Positions 43,798 through 53,622 are shown, counted from the stretch's first letter. The stretch is 64,000 nt of DNA from Chromatiaceae bacterium (GCA_024235315.1 JACKMP010000001.1:479483-543482); one strand, 5' to 3'. A program made the numbers and translations. The notes: generated by a model not told the origin, from the sequence alone.

Positions 43798-45186
43798 TCA
43801 TTCTGCCCTGTTGCGGCAGTTGCGCACAAAACGGACGAAGCGATCCGCCCAGGGGTGCGACCTGGTATCGCGCAGGTGCGCATAACTGGCCAACAGATTG
43901 CGGTACACGATCCCGTCATGTTCGCCATCCAGGCCGTAGCCGCGCTCGACACGGTAAGCGAAACGCAGTCCGTCCGGTATCGCGCGTAGCGCAGAATAAT
44001 GAAACTCGTGCGCCGAAACCGCCTCCCGGCCATCCGACGACAACGGCCACAGATGATCGGCCGTCTCACGCAACCGCACGTAACCACGGCCTTGTGGCTT
44101 GGCATGCATGTCCACATCTGCCGGGATCACGCCCGCCATTTTACGCGTCTTTCCGCCCCAGGTCAGGCTGTCGCAAAGATACATCAACCCTCCGCATTCT
44201 GCGTAAACCGGGTGGTTGTCCTCAATGAAACGGGCCACGGCGAAACGCATGGGCGCATTGTCGTGCAACGCCTGCATATGCGTTTCCGGGAAACCACCTC
44301 CCAGAAACAGGCCGTCGCACGCCGGCAGATCCTTATCCTGCAGAGGACTGAACGGCACCAGTTCGGCCCCGGCAGCGCGCAGCGCATCCAGATCACCGGC
44401 ATAGTAGAAGCCGAATGCCGAATCGCTGGCATAGCCGATCCTTACCTTCTCGGAGGCACGCGGGCTGCCGCCCTCACGTGGCGCCGCTGATGGCGTTGGC
44501 ACCGGCGCCCCGGCACCCAGCGCGCGCAGGGTCTGCAAATCGACCTGTTCGCGGATGATCTGCGCCATGCGATCGATATGCGCTCGGCCGCTGGCAAACT
44601 CGTTGCTTGGCACCAGGCCCAGGTGGCGCTCGTTGATCACCAGATCGTCACTGCGTTGCACGGCACCGACCACCTTCACGTCCGTGTAGTGTTCGATCAC
44701 CGCCCGCAGTTTGGCTTCGTGGCGGCTACCGCCCACCTTGTTGAGGATCACGCCGACGATGCGAATGGATGGATCGAAGGCCTGGTAACCGAGGATCAGG
44801 GGTGCGACGCCGCGGGTCATGCCCTGACTGTCCAGCACCAGTATGATTGGAGAGTTCAACTGCGCGGCGAGCGCGGCATTGCTGTTGCTGCCGTCAAGCG
44901 CAAGGCCGTCGTACAGGCCCTTGTTGCCCTCGATCAGACCGATATCGGCGCCCTGCATCTTGGACGCAAAAAGGTCACTGATCTCGGCCCGGTCCATGGT
45001 GTAGAAGTCGAGATTGTAACAAGGGCGTCCAGCGGCCTGGCCAAGCCACAGGGGATCGATATAGTCCGGCCCCTTCTTGAACGGCTGCACGATATCGCCG
45101 GCCGCACGCAGTGCGGCGCACAATCCAATACTGAGCGTGGTTTTGCCCGAAGACTTGTGCGCGGCAGAGATGTAGAGATGTCCCAT
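43798..45186 (-). CDS. dsrN: Siroheme amidase DsrN (CbiA-like)
   Basis: Glutamine-dependent amidotransferase of 462 residues similar to cobyrinic acid a,c-diamide synthase. A P-loop/dethiobiotin-synthetase-type N-terminus (HLYISAAHKSSGKTTLS) is joined to a type I glutamine amidotransferase part with the nucleophile in YAECGGLMYL. DsrN makes siro(heme)amide for DsrAB. ATG 45186 has a GAGGG site; a hairpin separates it from dsrP. Confidence 0.92.
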   Translation of the reverse strand: MGHLYISAAHKSSGKTTLSIGLCAALRAAGDIVQPFKKGPDYIDPLWLGQAAGRPCYNLDFYTMDRAEISDLFASKMQGADIGLIEGNKGLYDGLALDGSNSNAALAAQLNSPIILVLDSQGMTRGVAPLILGYQAFDPSIRIVGVILNKVGGSRHEAKLRAVIEHYTDVKVVGAVQRSDDLVINERHLGLVPSNEFASGRAHIDRMAQIIREQVDLQTLRALGAGAPVPTPSAAPREGGSPRASEKVRIGYASDSAFGFYYAGDLDALRAAGAELVPFSPLQDKDLPACDGLFLGGGFPETHMQALHDNAPMRFAVARFIEDNHPVYAECGGLMYLCDSLTWGGKTRKMAGVIPADVDMHAKPQGRGYVRLRETADHLWPLSSDGREAVSAHEFHYSALRAIPDGLRFAYRVERGYGLDGEHDGIVYRNLLASYAHLRDTRSHPWADRFVRFVRNCRNRAE

Positions 45187-45207
45187 TTGCCTGCCCTCAA
45201 ATGAAAA

Positions 45208-45232
45208 CGGGGCGACTTCAACAGCCGCCCCG
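45208..45232 (-). terminator. Intra-operon hairpin between dsrP and dsrN
   Basis: CGGGGCG and CGCCCCG form a 7-bp stem; read on the minus strand it is followed by TTTTCATTT. This could act as a partial terminator that lowers dsrNRS expression relative to dsrA-P. Confidence 0.6.
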
Positions 45233-45260
45233 CAATCCATTCAGCCTTGCGTATACCGGA

Positions 45261-46481
45261 TCATTTCGCTTGTTGCGTATCCGCCACGTCGTCGGCCAGC
45301 GACGTCGGGAGGAACTGCAGCAAGCGCACGCCGATGAAAGTGACCAGCAGGGCCAGGGCGAAGCCGCCAATGCCGAGCAGAAACTCTGGCAGCGATGGTG
45401 AGTAGTGACGGGCAACCCCGTTGACGCCGTCAAAATAGCCGGACTCGATGATGGTATGCCCCGGGAACATGTTCAGCGGGAACGCCTGGCCGCCGATCAC
45501 GATCACGTAGATCGCCGACAGCCCGCCGAGCACCACCAGCAATGCCGCAATGGCGATCGAGCCGCGCTGCATGCCCAGCGCCGGATGAAACAGAATACCC
45601 ATCGGCGCCAGCATCCCGAGCAGCACCCAGCCGATCCAGAAGGTCCAGGTGTATACCCCGCCATCACGCAGGATGAACGCCTCGAACGCGTGGTTTTCGG
45701 TACCGTACAGATTGGTCAGGTGATAGACGACGGTAAAGTAGAACACCGCGGCCACGAACACGCCGAGCAGGTTCTTCAACCGGCGCAACACAGCATCGCC
45801 CAGAGGCCGTTCGTCGCTGTCGAACGTGAACATCAGTACCAGCAGATACAGCGCCAGGCCGTATGCAAATGACATGATGATGAACATCGGCGCCATGATC
45901 GCCGCGTCATAGCCCTGGCGAGCCACCAGGAAGCCGAAGATCGACCCGGTACCGGTGGTCAGTGCGAGACGCCAGACGAAGGCGAAAACCCCGACACCGT
46001 GGCTGAACCGGTTCGCTTTGCGTTCCATCATCGTAAACAGGTACACCGCGACGATAGCCATGAAACCGACATACAGGTAGATGTTCCAGGCGAAGATCGA
46101 CTTGAAGTTGTACGTGGTCATCGCAACGATCAGGCGACTTGGCTGGCCGAGATCGAGGACCAGCACGATCAACCCGCCGACCAGAAGCGTGATCGCCATC
46201 AGACCCGACAGGCGCGCCAGTGGCTTGTACATCTTCTGCCCGAAGACCGAGCCGATCGACGCGACGTTCAATGCGCCGGAGGCGGCGACGATCAAAAAGA
46301 TCGCGAATACGTGCGGGGTGCCCCATACGATCTGGTTGGTCATACCGGTCACCCAGTGACCTTCATGCTCCATGTACAGGGTCGCGAAGCCGCCGACGCC
46401 GACGATTGCCGCCAATACCGCGAGCAACCCCCAGTAACGTGGACTCTCGATACCCCATTCGCGGTAGTGAATCTTGTTCAT
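45261..46481 (-). CDS. dsrP: Membrane subunit DsrP of the DsrMKJOP complex
   Basis: NrfD/PsrC-type protein of 406 residues with about ten membrane helices, such as LLAVLAAIVGVGGFATLYM, and the L-x-x-D-L-G-Q-P-S-R motif near the third helix. It interacts with the quinone pool and pairs with DsrO and DsrJ on the periplasmic side. Spacing to dsrO is 25 bp. Confidence 0.92.
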   Translation of the reverse strand: MNKIHYREWGIESPRYWGLLAVLAAIVGVGGFATLYMEHEGHWVTGMTNQIVWGTPHVFAIFLIVAASGALNVASIGSVFGQKMYKPLARLSGLMAITLLVGGLIVLVLDLGQPSRLIVAMTTYNFKSIFAWNIYLYVGFMAIVAVYLFTMMERKANRFSHGVGVFAFVWRLALTTGTGSIFGFLVARQGYDAAIMAPMFIIMSFAYGLALYLLVLMFTFDSDERPLGDAVLRRLKNLLGVFVAAVFYFTVVYHLTNLYGTENHAFEAFILRDGGVYTWTFWIGWVLLGMLAPMGILFHPALGMQRGSIAIAALLVVLGGLSAIYVIVIGGQAFPLNMFPGHTIIESGYFDGVNGVARHYSPSLPEFLLGIGGFALALLVTFIGVRLLQFLPTSLADDVADTQQAK

Positions 46482-46506
46482 TGCCGAAACATTCTCCGGA
46501 AATCGA

Positions 46507-47268
46507 TCAGACGTCGGTGTAACGGACGCCGGTGTTCAGCTGCAGATCCGCGCGGATCTGAACCGTCGGGTACTTGGCCATGGCCTGCGAAACCGCACTG
46601 TTCGGATCCTTGAGGTCACCGAACACGATCGCACCATGTTTGCACGCATCCTGGCAGGCCGTGGTGGTGCCACCGTTGTCACGCCGCTGCACGCACAGGT
46701 TGCAGCTCTCGACGCAACCCTTGCCACGCGGCGTCGCAGTCGTCTTGAGCTGCACGTTTTCATGAATGAAGGAGCGCGCATTGTATGGGCACGCCATCAT
46801 GCAGTAACGACAGCCGATACAGGTGTGACGGTCGACCATCACGATGCCATCGGCGCGGCGGAAAGAAGCGCCGGTCGGGCAGACGTCGACACAGGGCGGC
46901 TTTTCACAGTGCTGGCACATCATCGGCAGTGACGTGACCCGGCCGGTCAGGTTGTTGCGCAGCTTGACCTGGCGGATCCAGCGCGGGCGCTGCATTTCCC
47001 AGAGTTCGTCACTGGCACCTTCGGGCTTTTCCATCAGGTCAAGGCCGTTCTCTTTGTCACAGGCGCTGACGCAATCGCTGCAGCCATCGGCACATTTCGT
47101 GGTATCGATCAGCATGCCGTAGCGCACATCGTCGGTTACCGCAGTGTCACGCGGCGCCGCATTCGCCACGGACTGCAGCAATACACCAGGCGCCACGACG
47201 GTCGCAGCGGCGACACCTGTCACCTCAGCCAGAAACGCTCTGCGTTGCTGATTGGTCGGCTGACTCAT
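46507..47268 (-). CDS. dsrO: Periplasmic iron-sulfur subunit DsrO
   Basis: Protein of 253 residues with a twin-arginine signal (NQQRRAFLAE then a hydrophobic stretch) and four clusters of cysteines for [4Fe-4S] centres: CADGCSDCVSAC, CQHCEKPPCVDVCPTG, CIGCRYCMMACPYNA and the CVESCNLC group. It is the ferredoxin-like partner of DsrP in DsrMKJOP. Confidence 0.93.
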   Translation of the reverse strand: MSQPTNQQRRAFLAEVTGVAAATVVAPGVLLQSVANAAPRDTAVTDDVRYGMLIDTTKCADGCSDCVSACDKENGLDLMEKPEGASDELWEMQRPRWIRQVKLRNNLTGRVTSLPMMCQHCEKPPCVDVCPTGASFRRADGIVMVDRHTCIGCRYCMMACPYNARSFIHENVQLKTTATPRGKGCVESCNLCVQRRDNGGTTTACQDACKHGAIVFGDLKDPNSAVSQAMAKYPTVQIRADLQLNTGVRYTDV

Positions 47269-47270
47269 TC

Positions 47271-47651
47271 TCAGTTCCCCGTGGGCTTGGTTGCGTGGCA
47301 GGTGAAGCAGTCGAGTGACGCACCGGCATACTCATGACAGCCGGCACAGAACTCGCCCGGCGCATTCACTGGCACCTGCTTACCCTGCGCATCTTTACGC
47401 ACATGGCAATCGACGCAGCCGGCGAGGCTGTTATCGGTCTTGCGAATACCCAGGTGCACCGTCACATCGCGCTGATGCTTGATCAGTTCAAAATGACTGC
47501 GGCGCATGGTCGCGGTCGGCGCCACACAGGCGTCGAGTTTATCCGCGCGCGCCGTACCTTCCACACCCTCGCCCGCTTGCGCCGTACCCAGGCCCCCAAG
47601 GAGACCAAGGCACAACACCAGTAGCAGACTGAAGCCAGACTTACGTTTCAT
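47271..47651 (-). CDS. dsrJ: Triheme cytochrome DsrJ
   Basis: Periplasmic cytochrome of about 126 residues with a signal sequence and three heme motifs: CVDCH, CAGCH and CFTCH. An extra cysteine in LDACVAPTATMRRSH is the probable distal ligand of the His/Cys heme described for DsrJ. A GTG at 47657 is an alternative start two codons upstream. It sits between dsrL and dsrO. Confidence 0.92.
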   Translation of the reverse strand: MKRKSGFSLLLVLCLGLLGGLGTAQAGEGVEGTARADKLDACVAPTATMRRSHFELIKHQRDVTVHLGIRKTDNSLAGCVDCHVRKDAQGKQVPVNAPGEFCAGCHEYAGASLDCFTCHATKPTGN

Positions 47652-47672
47652 TGCCACAGCGGCCTCTGTCTC

Positions 47673-49634
47673 TTATTCACCCAGACCCATCTTGATGTAG
47701 CCGGTTGGGCAGACATCGGAGCAGATGTGGCAACCGATGCAGCGCGCATAGTCAGTAGCCACGTAACGACCGGTGGTCGCAGTCTTCTTGTCGACCCGGT
47801 ACACCGCATCCTGCGGGCAGAAAATGACGCAGTTGTCACACTCGAAGCACATGCCGCAGCTCATGCAGCGCTTTGCCTCGTCTGCCGCCTGCTTCTCGTC
47901 CAGACCAATCAGACGCTCATGGAAGTGACCCAGCACGTCATCAGCCGACGGGACTTCCTCCCGACGCTGAACGCGCGGAGTGAATGCAAAGTGCCCCAGG
48001 AACAACTCGTCGTGAGGGATCACCTCGGCAAACGAACGGTCTTCGTAGTTGTGTACCGCCCAGTTGCCATCGGCTGTGCCACGCATGTCACCGCGTGCGG
48101 CGGCGTCGAAGTGCTCGGCAGAAAGACCTGCTTCCTGCAGCTTCGCATCGAGGTTGAAGTGGTGCACATCGACCTTCGGACGCTTCTTGTGCTCTTTCTT
48201 TTGCAGGTATTCATCGATCGAATCGACAGCGATGGACGCCTGGCCGATTGCCGTGGTCAGCAGGTGTGGGCGAATGATATCGCCTGCCACGAAGTGCATC
48301 TCACGATCCGGGACCTGGTAGAAGCTGTCGGCATTGATCAGACCGCGGCCGTTGTCGAGCATCTCCAGACCGGTCAGGTCACCGCCCTGTCCGATAGCCG
48401 AGACGATCAGGTCGGCCTCAAGCACCTGCTCGGTGCCCTCGACCGGCGTGGGACGCCCACCTTCCATCTTGCACTTGGCGATCTTCAGCCCGGTGGCACG
48501 GCCATCAGCGCCCAGGATCACCTCTACCGGCATCACCTCATCGAGAATGGTGACACCCTCATGCAGTGCGTCATGCACTTCGTGCTCGGCCGCAGTCATG
48601 TTCTCTTTTGGGAACAGCGACGTCAGCGTGACGATGGCGCCCTGCGCGGCAGCGGTGACCGCGGTATCGTGGGCTACGAAACCATCGTTGACGACCAGTT
48701 CGGGACGGTCGGTCGGATTGGTCTGTTCAATATGACCCAGGCGGCGCGCGACCGACACGACGTCAATCGAGGTATCGCCACCACCGACGCACACCACCTT
48801 CTCGGCGGTTACTTTCATACGTCCTTCGTTGAAGGCCTTAAGGAACGCAACACCGGACACGCAGTTCGGGGTGCCTTCCCAGCCAGCGACCGGGAGACCG
48901 CGACCGGTCCAGCAGCCGACGGCCCAGAGAATCGCATCGTAATCCTTCTCGAGTTGCTCGACCGTGACGTCCTTGCCGACACGCACGCCGGTGCGCACAT
49001 CCACATCACCCATGTCGATGATGCGCTGGATCTCGCCGGCGAGCTTGTCGCGCGGGATACGGTAGTTGGGAATGCCGTACCGCATCATGCCGCCAAGTTC
49101 CGGCTGCGACTCGAAGACCGCGACCGAATGGCCCTTGCGACGCAGCTGGTAGGCCGCCGCCATGCCGGCCGGACCGCCGCCGATCACGGCGACTTTCTTG
49201 CCCGTACTGTCACCGGCAACGAACTTGTAGCCGTTGGCCAGCGCATTGTCACCAATCCACTGCTCGACCGCGTTGATGCCAACAAAGTCTTCGACCTCGT
49301 TGCGGTTGCAGCCATCCTGGCAGGGCGCCGGACAGACGCGACCCATCATCGACGGGAACGGGTTGGCATCGGTCGAACGGCGGAATGCGTACTCGCCCAT
49401 GTCCATGCCTGCGCCTGGCTTCTCCTGGCCACGCACGATCGCCAGCCAACCACGGATGTCCTCACCCGATGGGCAGCTGCCCTGGCAAGGCGGGGTCTTG
49501 TGCACATAGGTCGGGCACTTGTGCGAAGTATCTTCTTTGAAGATCTTGTCCGTATACGAATCCCACTGGTTCTCTCCGTCTTCGAAACGGCGCCAAGTGA
49601 GTTTGGTGTTCATCTCATCGCTAGGAGTTGCCAT
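47673..49634 (-). CDS. dsrL: Iron-sulfur flavoprotein DsrL
   Basis: Protein of 653 residues related to the GltB-type NADPH:acceptor oxidoreductases. Cysteine motifs CPTYVHKTPPCQGSCPSG and CPAPCQDGCNRNEVE occur at the N-terminus, an FAD site AVIGGGPAGMAAAYQL near residue 150, a second nucleotide motif CVGGGDTSIDVVS, and a C-terminal ferredoxin with CMSCGMCFECDNC and CIGCHICSDVCPTG. DsrL couples DsrAB-driven sulfur oxidation to NAD(P)+ reduction. Confidence 0.93.
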   Translation of the reverse strand: MATPSDEMNTKLTWRRFEDGENQWDSYTDKIFKEDTSHKCPTYVHKTPPCQGSCPSGEDIRGWLAIVRGQEKPGAGMDMGEYAFRRSTDANPFPSMMGRVCPAPCQDGCNRNEVEDFVGINAVEQWIGDNALANGYKFVAGDSTGKKVAVIGGGPAGMAAAYQLRRKGHSVAVFESQPELGGMMRYGIPNYRIPRDKLAGEIQRIIDMGDVDVRTGVRVGKDVTVEQLEKDYDAILWAVGCWTGRGLPVAGWEGTPNCVSGVAFLKAFNEGRMKVTAEKVVCVGGGDTSIDVVSVARRLGHIEQTNPTDRPELVVNDGFVAHDTAVTAAAQGAIVTLTSLFPKENMTAAEHEVHDALHEGVTILDEVMPVEVILGADGRATGLKIAKCKMEGGRPTPVEGTEQVLEADLIVSAIGQGGDLTGLEMLDNGRGLINADSFYQVPDREMHFVAGDIIRPHLLTTAIGQASIAVDSIDEYLQKKEHKKRPKVDVHHFNLDAKLQEAGLSAEHFDAAARGDMRGTADGNWAVHNYEDRSFAEVIPHDELFLGHFAFTPRVQRREEVPSADDVLGHFHERLIGLDEKQAADEAKRCMSCGMCFECDNCVIFCPQDAVYRVDKKTATTGRYVATDYARCIGCHICSDVCPTGYIKMGLGE

Positions 49635-49708
49635 CTAAAACTCTCCTTACCTTTATGCCCAGATGATCCCGTGGGACCGGTTTTGTTCGTTAGCAGTAGA
49701 CAAGACGC

Positions 49709-51250
49709 TCAGTCTTCGTCGCCTGCGGATTCATCTTCGTCATCATCGTCATCATTGGTCTGACCAGTAAGGACGATGGCATTCGAAACCAATTGGTGGA
49801 CACTGACAATCATGTCCATGTCCATACCGTAGTAAGGCAGCACCTTGGTGAACTGCGACTTACAGATCGCACAGATCGCAGCCATGTTGGTTACGCCGTG
49901 CTCTTCAATCACGTTTTTCAACGCTTCCATGCGCGGCTTGGCGCCCTTCACGCGCAGCTCCATCAGGTCGTCGGTCAACAGGCCGCCGCCACCGCCGCAG
50001 CAGAACGTCTTTTCATGGATGGTTTCCGGCGCCATATCCACAAAGCGGTTGCACACCGCTTTTATGACATTACGCGGGATCTTGAACTGCCCGCCGGGCT
50101 CAGGACCCATGCGCGAGGCGCGAGCGACGTTGCACGAGTCGTGGAAGGTCACGACCATATCGTCGTTGGCCGACTTATCGATGTTCAAAGTACCTTTTTG
50201 CATCTCCCCCCAAGTGAACTCGAGGATATGCTGCGGCACCGGGTACTTCGGATCGAGGAAGTCGAACGGACCTGCAAGGGTGTTCAGGAAACTGTAAGCA
50301 ACGCGCCATGCGTGGCCACATTCACCGAAGATGATGCGCTTGACGCCCAGTTCGAGGGCGGCCTCGCGGATGCGCATCGAGACCCGGCGCATGTTCTCGT
50401 ATGAGCCGATGAACATGCCGAAGTTCGCCGCCTCCGAGGCCTTCGAACTCAGTGTCCACGAGACGCCCGCCTCGTGAAATACCTTGCCATAACCGATCAG
50501 CCCATCGACATGCGGCTCTGCGAAAAAGTCGGCCGACGGCGTGACCAGCAGGATGTCCGCACCTTTGACGTCAAGCGGGTACTTCACGGCTACGCCGGTT
50601 TCGTCTTCGACGTCTTCTTCCAGGCCTTCCAGCGTGTCAGCCAGTGCGGCTTCCGGGAGGCCGAGGTTGTTACCGATCTTGTAGACCTTGCCGATGATCT
50701 CGTTGCAGTACTTCTGACCCACCCCGATGCGGTCCATGATCTCTCGTGCGGCCATCGAGATCTCTGCAGTGTCGATCCCGTACGGGCAGAACACCGAGCA
50801 GCGGCGGCACTGCGAGCATTGATGGAAGTACACGTACCAGTCGTCGAGAACTTCCTTGGTCAGGTCTTCCGCGCCGACCAGCTTCGGGAAGTACTTGCCG
50901 GCAAAGGTGAAATAACGGCGATAGACCTTGCGCAGCAGGTCCTGCCGGCCGACCGGCATGTTCTTCGGGTCACTGGTACCGAGATAGTAATGACACTTGT
51001 CGGTACAGGCACCGCATTTTACGCAGGAATCCAGGTACACCTGCAGCGAGCGGTACTTGCCCAGCAGATCGCCCATCGCGTCGATGGCCTTGTCGTGCCA
51101 GTCGTCGACCAGCTCGCCGGGAAAGTTAAGCGACTCCTGGAACTCCGGTTTGGCGATAAAGGGCTGGCTGTGCGCCATCGTACCGGGTACGACCGGCGGC
51201 ACCTCGGGAAATTCTTTCAGCTCAGGGATTTCAAAATCTGCTTTTGCCAT
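49709..51250 (-). CDS. dsrK: HdrD-like catalytic subunit DsrK
   Basis: Protein of 513 residues with two [4Fe-4S] ferredoxin motifs (CVKCGACTDKCHYY and CSQCRRCSVFCPYG) and CCG-type cysteine repeats (FGECGHAWR, FCCGGGGGLL) as in heterodisulfide reductase HdrD. It is proposed to act on the DsrC trisulfide and pass electrons to DsrM. The C-terminus is strongly acidic (D/E run). Confidence 0.94.
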   Translation of the reverse strand: MAKADFEIPELKEFPEVPPVVPGTMAHSQPFIAKPEFQESLNFPGELVDDWHDKAIDAMGDLLGKYRSLQVYLDSCVKCGACTDKCHYYLGTSDPKNMPVGRQDLLRKVYRRYFTFAGKYFPKLVGAEDLTKEVLDDWYVYFHQCSQCRRCSVFCPYGIDTAEISMAAREIMDRIGVGQKYCNEIIGKVYKIGNNLGLPEAALADTLEGLEEDVEDETGVAVKYPLDVKGADILLVTPSADFFAEPHVDGLIGYGKVFHEAGVSWTLSSKASEAANFGMFIGSYENMRRVSMRIREAALELGVKRIIFGECGHAWRVAYSFLNTLAGPFDFLDPKYPVPQHILEFTWGEMQKGTLNIDKSANDDMVVTFHDSCNVARASRMGPEPGGQFKIPRNVIKAVCNRFVDMAPETIHEKTFCCGGGGGLLTDDLMELRVKGAKPRMEALKNVIEEHGVTNMAAICAICKSQFTKVLPYYGMDMDMIVSVHQLVSNAIVLTGQTNDDDDDEDESAGDED

Positions 51251-51271
51251 GCTCGCTGACCTTGCTCCGAC

Positions 51272-52015
51272 TTACTGTTCCAGCTTGCGCGCCCAATCGG
51301 CGATGTGGCGCTGCTCGCGAGGGTTGTCAACCTGATTACGGGTCGGGCTGAAGAACACACCCGGTGCGTGAAGCAGTTTGCTGATCGGGAAAATGATCAT
51401 CAACACGGCCACCAGCAGCAGGTGCACGACAATGAATGGATCGTTGGGCAGGTTCGGCATATCGCTGAAACTGAACGTCATCAGGCTGCGGAAAAACGCC
51501 TTCACCATCACCACATCGGTGTGCGCAACGAACGTGGTCATCGCGCCGCTGATACCGATCAACAGCAGCAACAGCAGCATCAGGTGATCCGACGGCGCCG
51601 AGATATACCGCACTCGGTCAACGAACAGCCGGCGGCCCCACAGACCGAGCAGACCGATAATCATCGCGAAGGCCAGGTACTTGAACAGCGGGCTGACAAA
51701 AGTGACGACGGCCATGATCGATTCGGCTTCGGTGAAGTACCGCAGATGACGGAACAACACGGCGAAGAGTGCCATGTGGAACACCCAGCCGAACAACCAG
51801 GTCCATTTGGTCGACTTGAAAAGGCTTTCGAAAAAAACCACTTCACGGAACATACGCAGCACAACGCCACCCTGGGTGACAGGTGCAGGTGTCGTGGGGA
51901 TCTTCAGCGGCGCCGGCGTTCTCCAATATAGCGAGATGCGACGAGCCAGACCCACCACGAGCAACAACGTGGCGGCATAAAAAAGTGCAGCAAATGCGAC
52001 CGTCAGAAACGACAT
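51272..52015 (-). CDS. dsrM: Cytochrome b subunit DsrM
   Basis: NarI-like membrane protein of 247 residues with about six hydrophobic helices and His residues suitable for heme b in several of them (GWVFHMALFAVLFRHLRY, FIVVHLLLVAVLMI). It forms a module with DsrK that links DsrC chemistry to quinones. A strong hairpin lies between it and dsrC. Confidence 0.92.
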   Translation of the reverse strand: MSFLTVAFAALFYAATLLLVVGLARRISLYWRTPAPLKIPTTPAPVTQGGVVLRMFREVVFFESLFKSTKWTWLFGWVFHMALFAVLFRHLRYFTEAESIMAVVTFVSPLFKYLAFAMIIGLLGLWGRRLFVDRVRYISAPSDHLMLLLLLLIGISGAMTTFVAHTDVVMVKAFFRSLMTFSFSDMPNLPNDPFIVVHLLLVAVLMIIFPISKLLHAPGVFFSPTRNQVDNPREQRHIADWARKLEQ

Positions 52016-52048
52016 GTTTCCGAAAACCTCTTTTCAGTTTGATGGGCC

Positions 52049-52072
52049 GGGCGGATCACAAGTGATCCGCCC
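52049..52072. terminator. Strong hairpin between dsrC and dsrM
   Basis: GGGCGGATCAC and GTGATCCGCCC form a perfect 11-bp stem with only two unpaired bases. On the minus-strand transcript it follows dsrC by 17 bases; no T-run is directly adjacent. It could stop part of the transcripts or protect the 3' end of a dsrC-containing mRNA. Confidence 0.65.
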
Positions 52073-52088
52073 AGGGATCAACTGCGAA

Positions 52089-52421
52089 TCAGACGCAGCC
52101 GGTCGGCTTCGGCAGACCAGCATAGCGGCAAGCCTGCTTGCCGGGGCCATACGGGAACAGGCCGTACAGGTACTTGCTGTTGCCCTTGTCCTTGCCCAGC
52201 TTCTTACCGACAGCCTTGGTCAGAACACGGACCGCAGGCGCGATCTGGTACTCTTCGTAGTACTCGCGCAGGAAGTTGATGATGTCCCAATGCTCATCGG
52301 TGAGCTCGAGCTCATCTTCTGCAGCCATCACACCGGCAACACCAGGCACCCATTCGTTGATGTTGGCCAGGTAGCCCTCTTCGTCGGTTTCAAAAGTCTT
52401 ACCATCTACTTCGATAGGCAT
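52089..52421 (-). CDS. dsrC: Sulfur carrier DsrC
   Basis: Protein of 110 residues with the conserved C-terminal arm CRYAGLPKPTGCV: two cysteines at about 98 and 109 (C-x10-C), as in functional DsrC that forms the trisulfide. It carries sulfur between DsrEFH, DsrAB and the DsrMK complex. A paralogue lacking both cysteines is at 59250. Confidence 0.96.
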   Translation of the reverse strand: MPIEVDGKTFETDEEGYLANINEWVPGVAGVMAAEDELELTDEHWDIINFLREYYEEYQIAPAVRVLTKAVGKKLGKDKGNSKYLYGLFPYGPGKQACRYAGLPKPTGCV

Positions 52422-52463
52422 GTCTATCTCCTCTCAGAAAGAGTTTGTTAAATCAGTCGGGCT

Positions 52464-52772
52464 TTACAGCCAGGCCTGTACTTTGTCGTTGGCTTCCACC
52501 AGATCGACGAAACCTGCGTAATCGACGATTTCCACACCGTCGATCACACGATCTTCTTTGATGGCACGAGCCATGAGATCAGAGCGCAGTGCATAGACTT
52601 TCTTGTCGCCCATTGCGTCCTTCACCATTCCTTCCATCGCGGTGCCTTTCGTTGCACCGTAGACGCCATCTTCAAGCAGCAGGATCGACGAACCGGCCAT
52701 CGAGTACCTGATCGCCGTTTCCAGCGAGTTCTTTTCGAACGGTGACTTGTTAACTGTGTGCAGATCAGCCAT
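52464..52772 (-). CDS. dsrH: Sulfur-transfer subunit DsrH
   Basis: Protein of 102 residues of the TusB/DsrH family, with MADLHTVNKSPFEKNSLETA and ILLLEDGVYGATKG. It is the smallest subunit of the DsrE2F2H2 hexamer that passes sulfur to DsrC. No cysteine is present, as is common for this subunit. Confidence 0.92.
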   Translation of the reverse strand: MADLHTVNKSPFEKNSLETAIRYSMAGSSILLLEDGVYGATKGTAMEGMVKDAMGDKKVYALRSDLMARAIKEDRVIDGVEIVDYAGFVDLVEANDKVQAWL

Positions 52773-52781
52773 CGGAATACC

Positions 52782-53186
52782 TCAACTGAATACGACTTCG
52801 GATTCGGCCATCAGCTTCGCAACCTGATCGGCATCCACTATTTCAACGATGTTGTCGACCTCTTCTTCGGTCTCGAAGTCTTCCCAGGCCACCTCGATGA
52901 GATCGTCCTGGGTCAGACCGCGCGCCTCCAGCGAAGCCTTGTCGACATACATATGGCGCACACCGTAGTCACCGAGCGTGCGGTAAGTCGGCATGAAATT
53001 CTTCATGTCGGACTGCGAGGTATCGCTGCCCTTGACCAACTGGTACACACCATCATCCATACACATCAGGCTGACTTCCTGGTCGAAAGCCGCACCGATC
53101 AGAATGACCTCAAGCGATTCCCAGGCGTAGATAGTGCCGTAGGGAGCACGACGATTCAGATACATGAACTTCTTGACATCAGACAT
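52782..53186 (-). CDS. dsrF: Sulfur-transfer subunit DsrF
   Basis: Protein of 134 residues of the TusC/DsrF family (RRAPYGTIYAWESLEVILIG, VSLMCMDDGVYQLVKG). It is a structural partner in the DsrEFH hexamer. It overlaps neither neighbour; spacing is under 15 bp on each side. Confidence 0.92.
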   Translation of the reverse strand: MSDVKKFMYLNRRAPYGTIYAWESLEVILIGAAFDQEVSLMCMDDGVYQLVKGSDTSQSDMKNFMPTYRTLGDYGVRHMYVDKASLEARGLTQDDLIEVAWEDFETEEEVDNIVEIVDADQVAKLMAESEVVFS

Positions 53187-53199
53187 CGCTCAAACTCCC

Positions 53200-53592
53200 T
53201 CAATCACCGAACACGACCAGACGGTCGGACTGGATAGCGGCCTCGATCAGCTGGCCCAGGCCGGAAATCCGGAACTTGGGGGCGATATTGGTCGCATCCT
53301 TACCGTTGCGCTGAGCCTCACCCTCGTCCACGAGGCCGCGGCGCTGGGCCGCGGCCACGCACAGGACCAGGTCGAGGTCATACTTCTCTGCCAGCTCCAC
53401 CCATCGATTGACGATATTGCGATCGTCCTGCGGCGGCGTGGTCAGACGTGTGCCGTTGAGCACGCCGTCGTGGTAGAAGAACACGCGAAACACTTCGTGA
53501 CCCTTCTCCAGAGCCGCCTTGGTGAAGTGGTAAGCCGAGTCGGACGCCTGGTGCTGATAGGGCCCCTCGTTCACCTGTACTGCCAATTTCAT
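53200..53592 (-). CDS. dsrE: Sulfur-transfer subunit DsrE
   Basis: Protein of 130 residues of the TusD/DsrE family, MKLAVQVNEGPYQHQASDSA, with the active-site cysteine in LDLVLCVAAAQRRG that takes up persulfide sulfur. Absence of the cysteine would suggest the Tus system; its presence beside dsrFHC marks sulfur oxidation. Confidence 0.93.
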   Translation of the reverse strand: MKLAVQVNEGPYQHQASDSAYHFTKAALEKGHEVFRVFFYHDGVLNGTRLTTPPQDDRNIVNRWVELAEKYDLDLVLCVAAAQRRGLVDEGEAQRNGKDATNIAPKFRISGLGQLIEAAIQSDRLVVFGD

Positions 53593-53622
53593 AACGTCGT
53601 ATGACCTCGTCTTAAACCGCTA

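Noticed and set aside
47727..49763. A 678-residue plus-strand frame opposite dsrL
   Set aside because: Antisense shadow of dsrL, which has complete iron-sulfur and FAD motifs on the minus strand.
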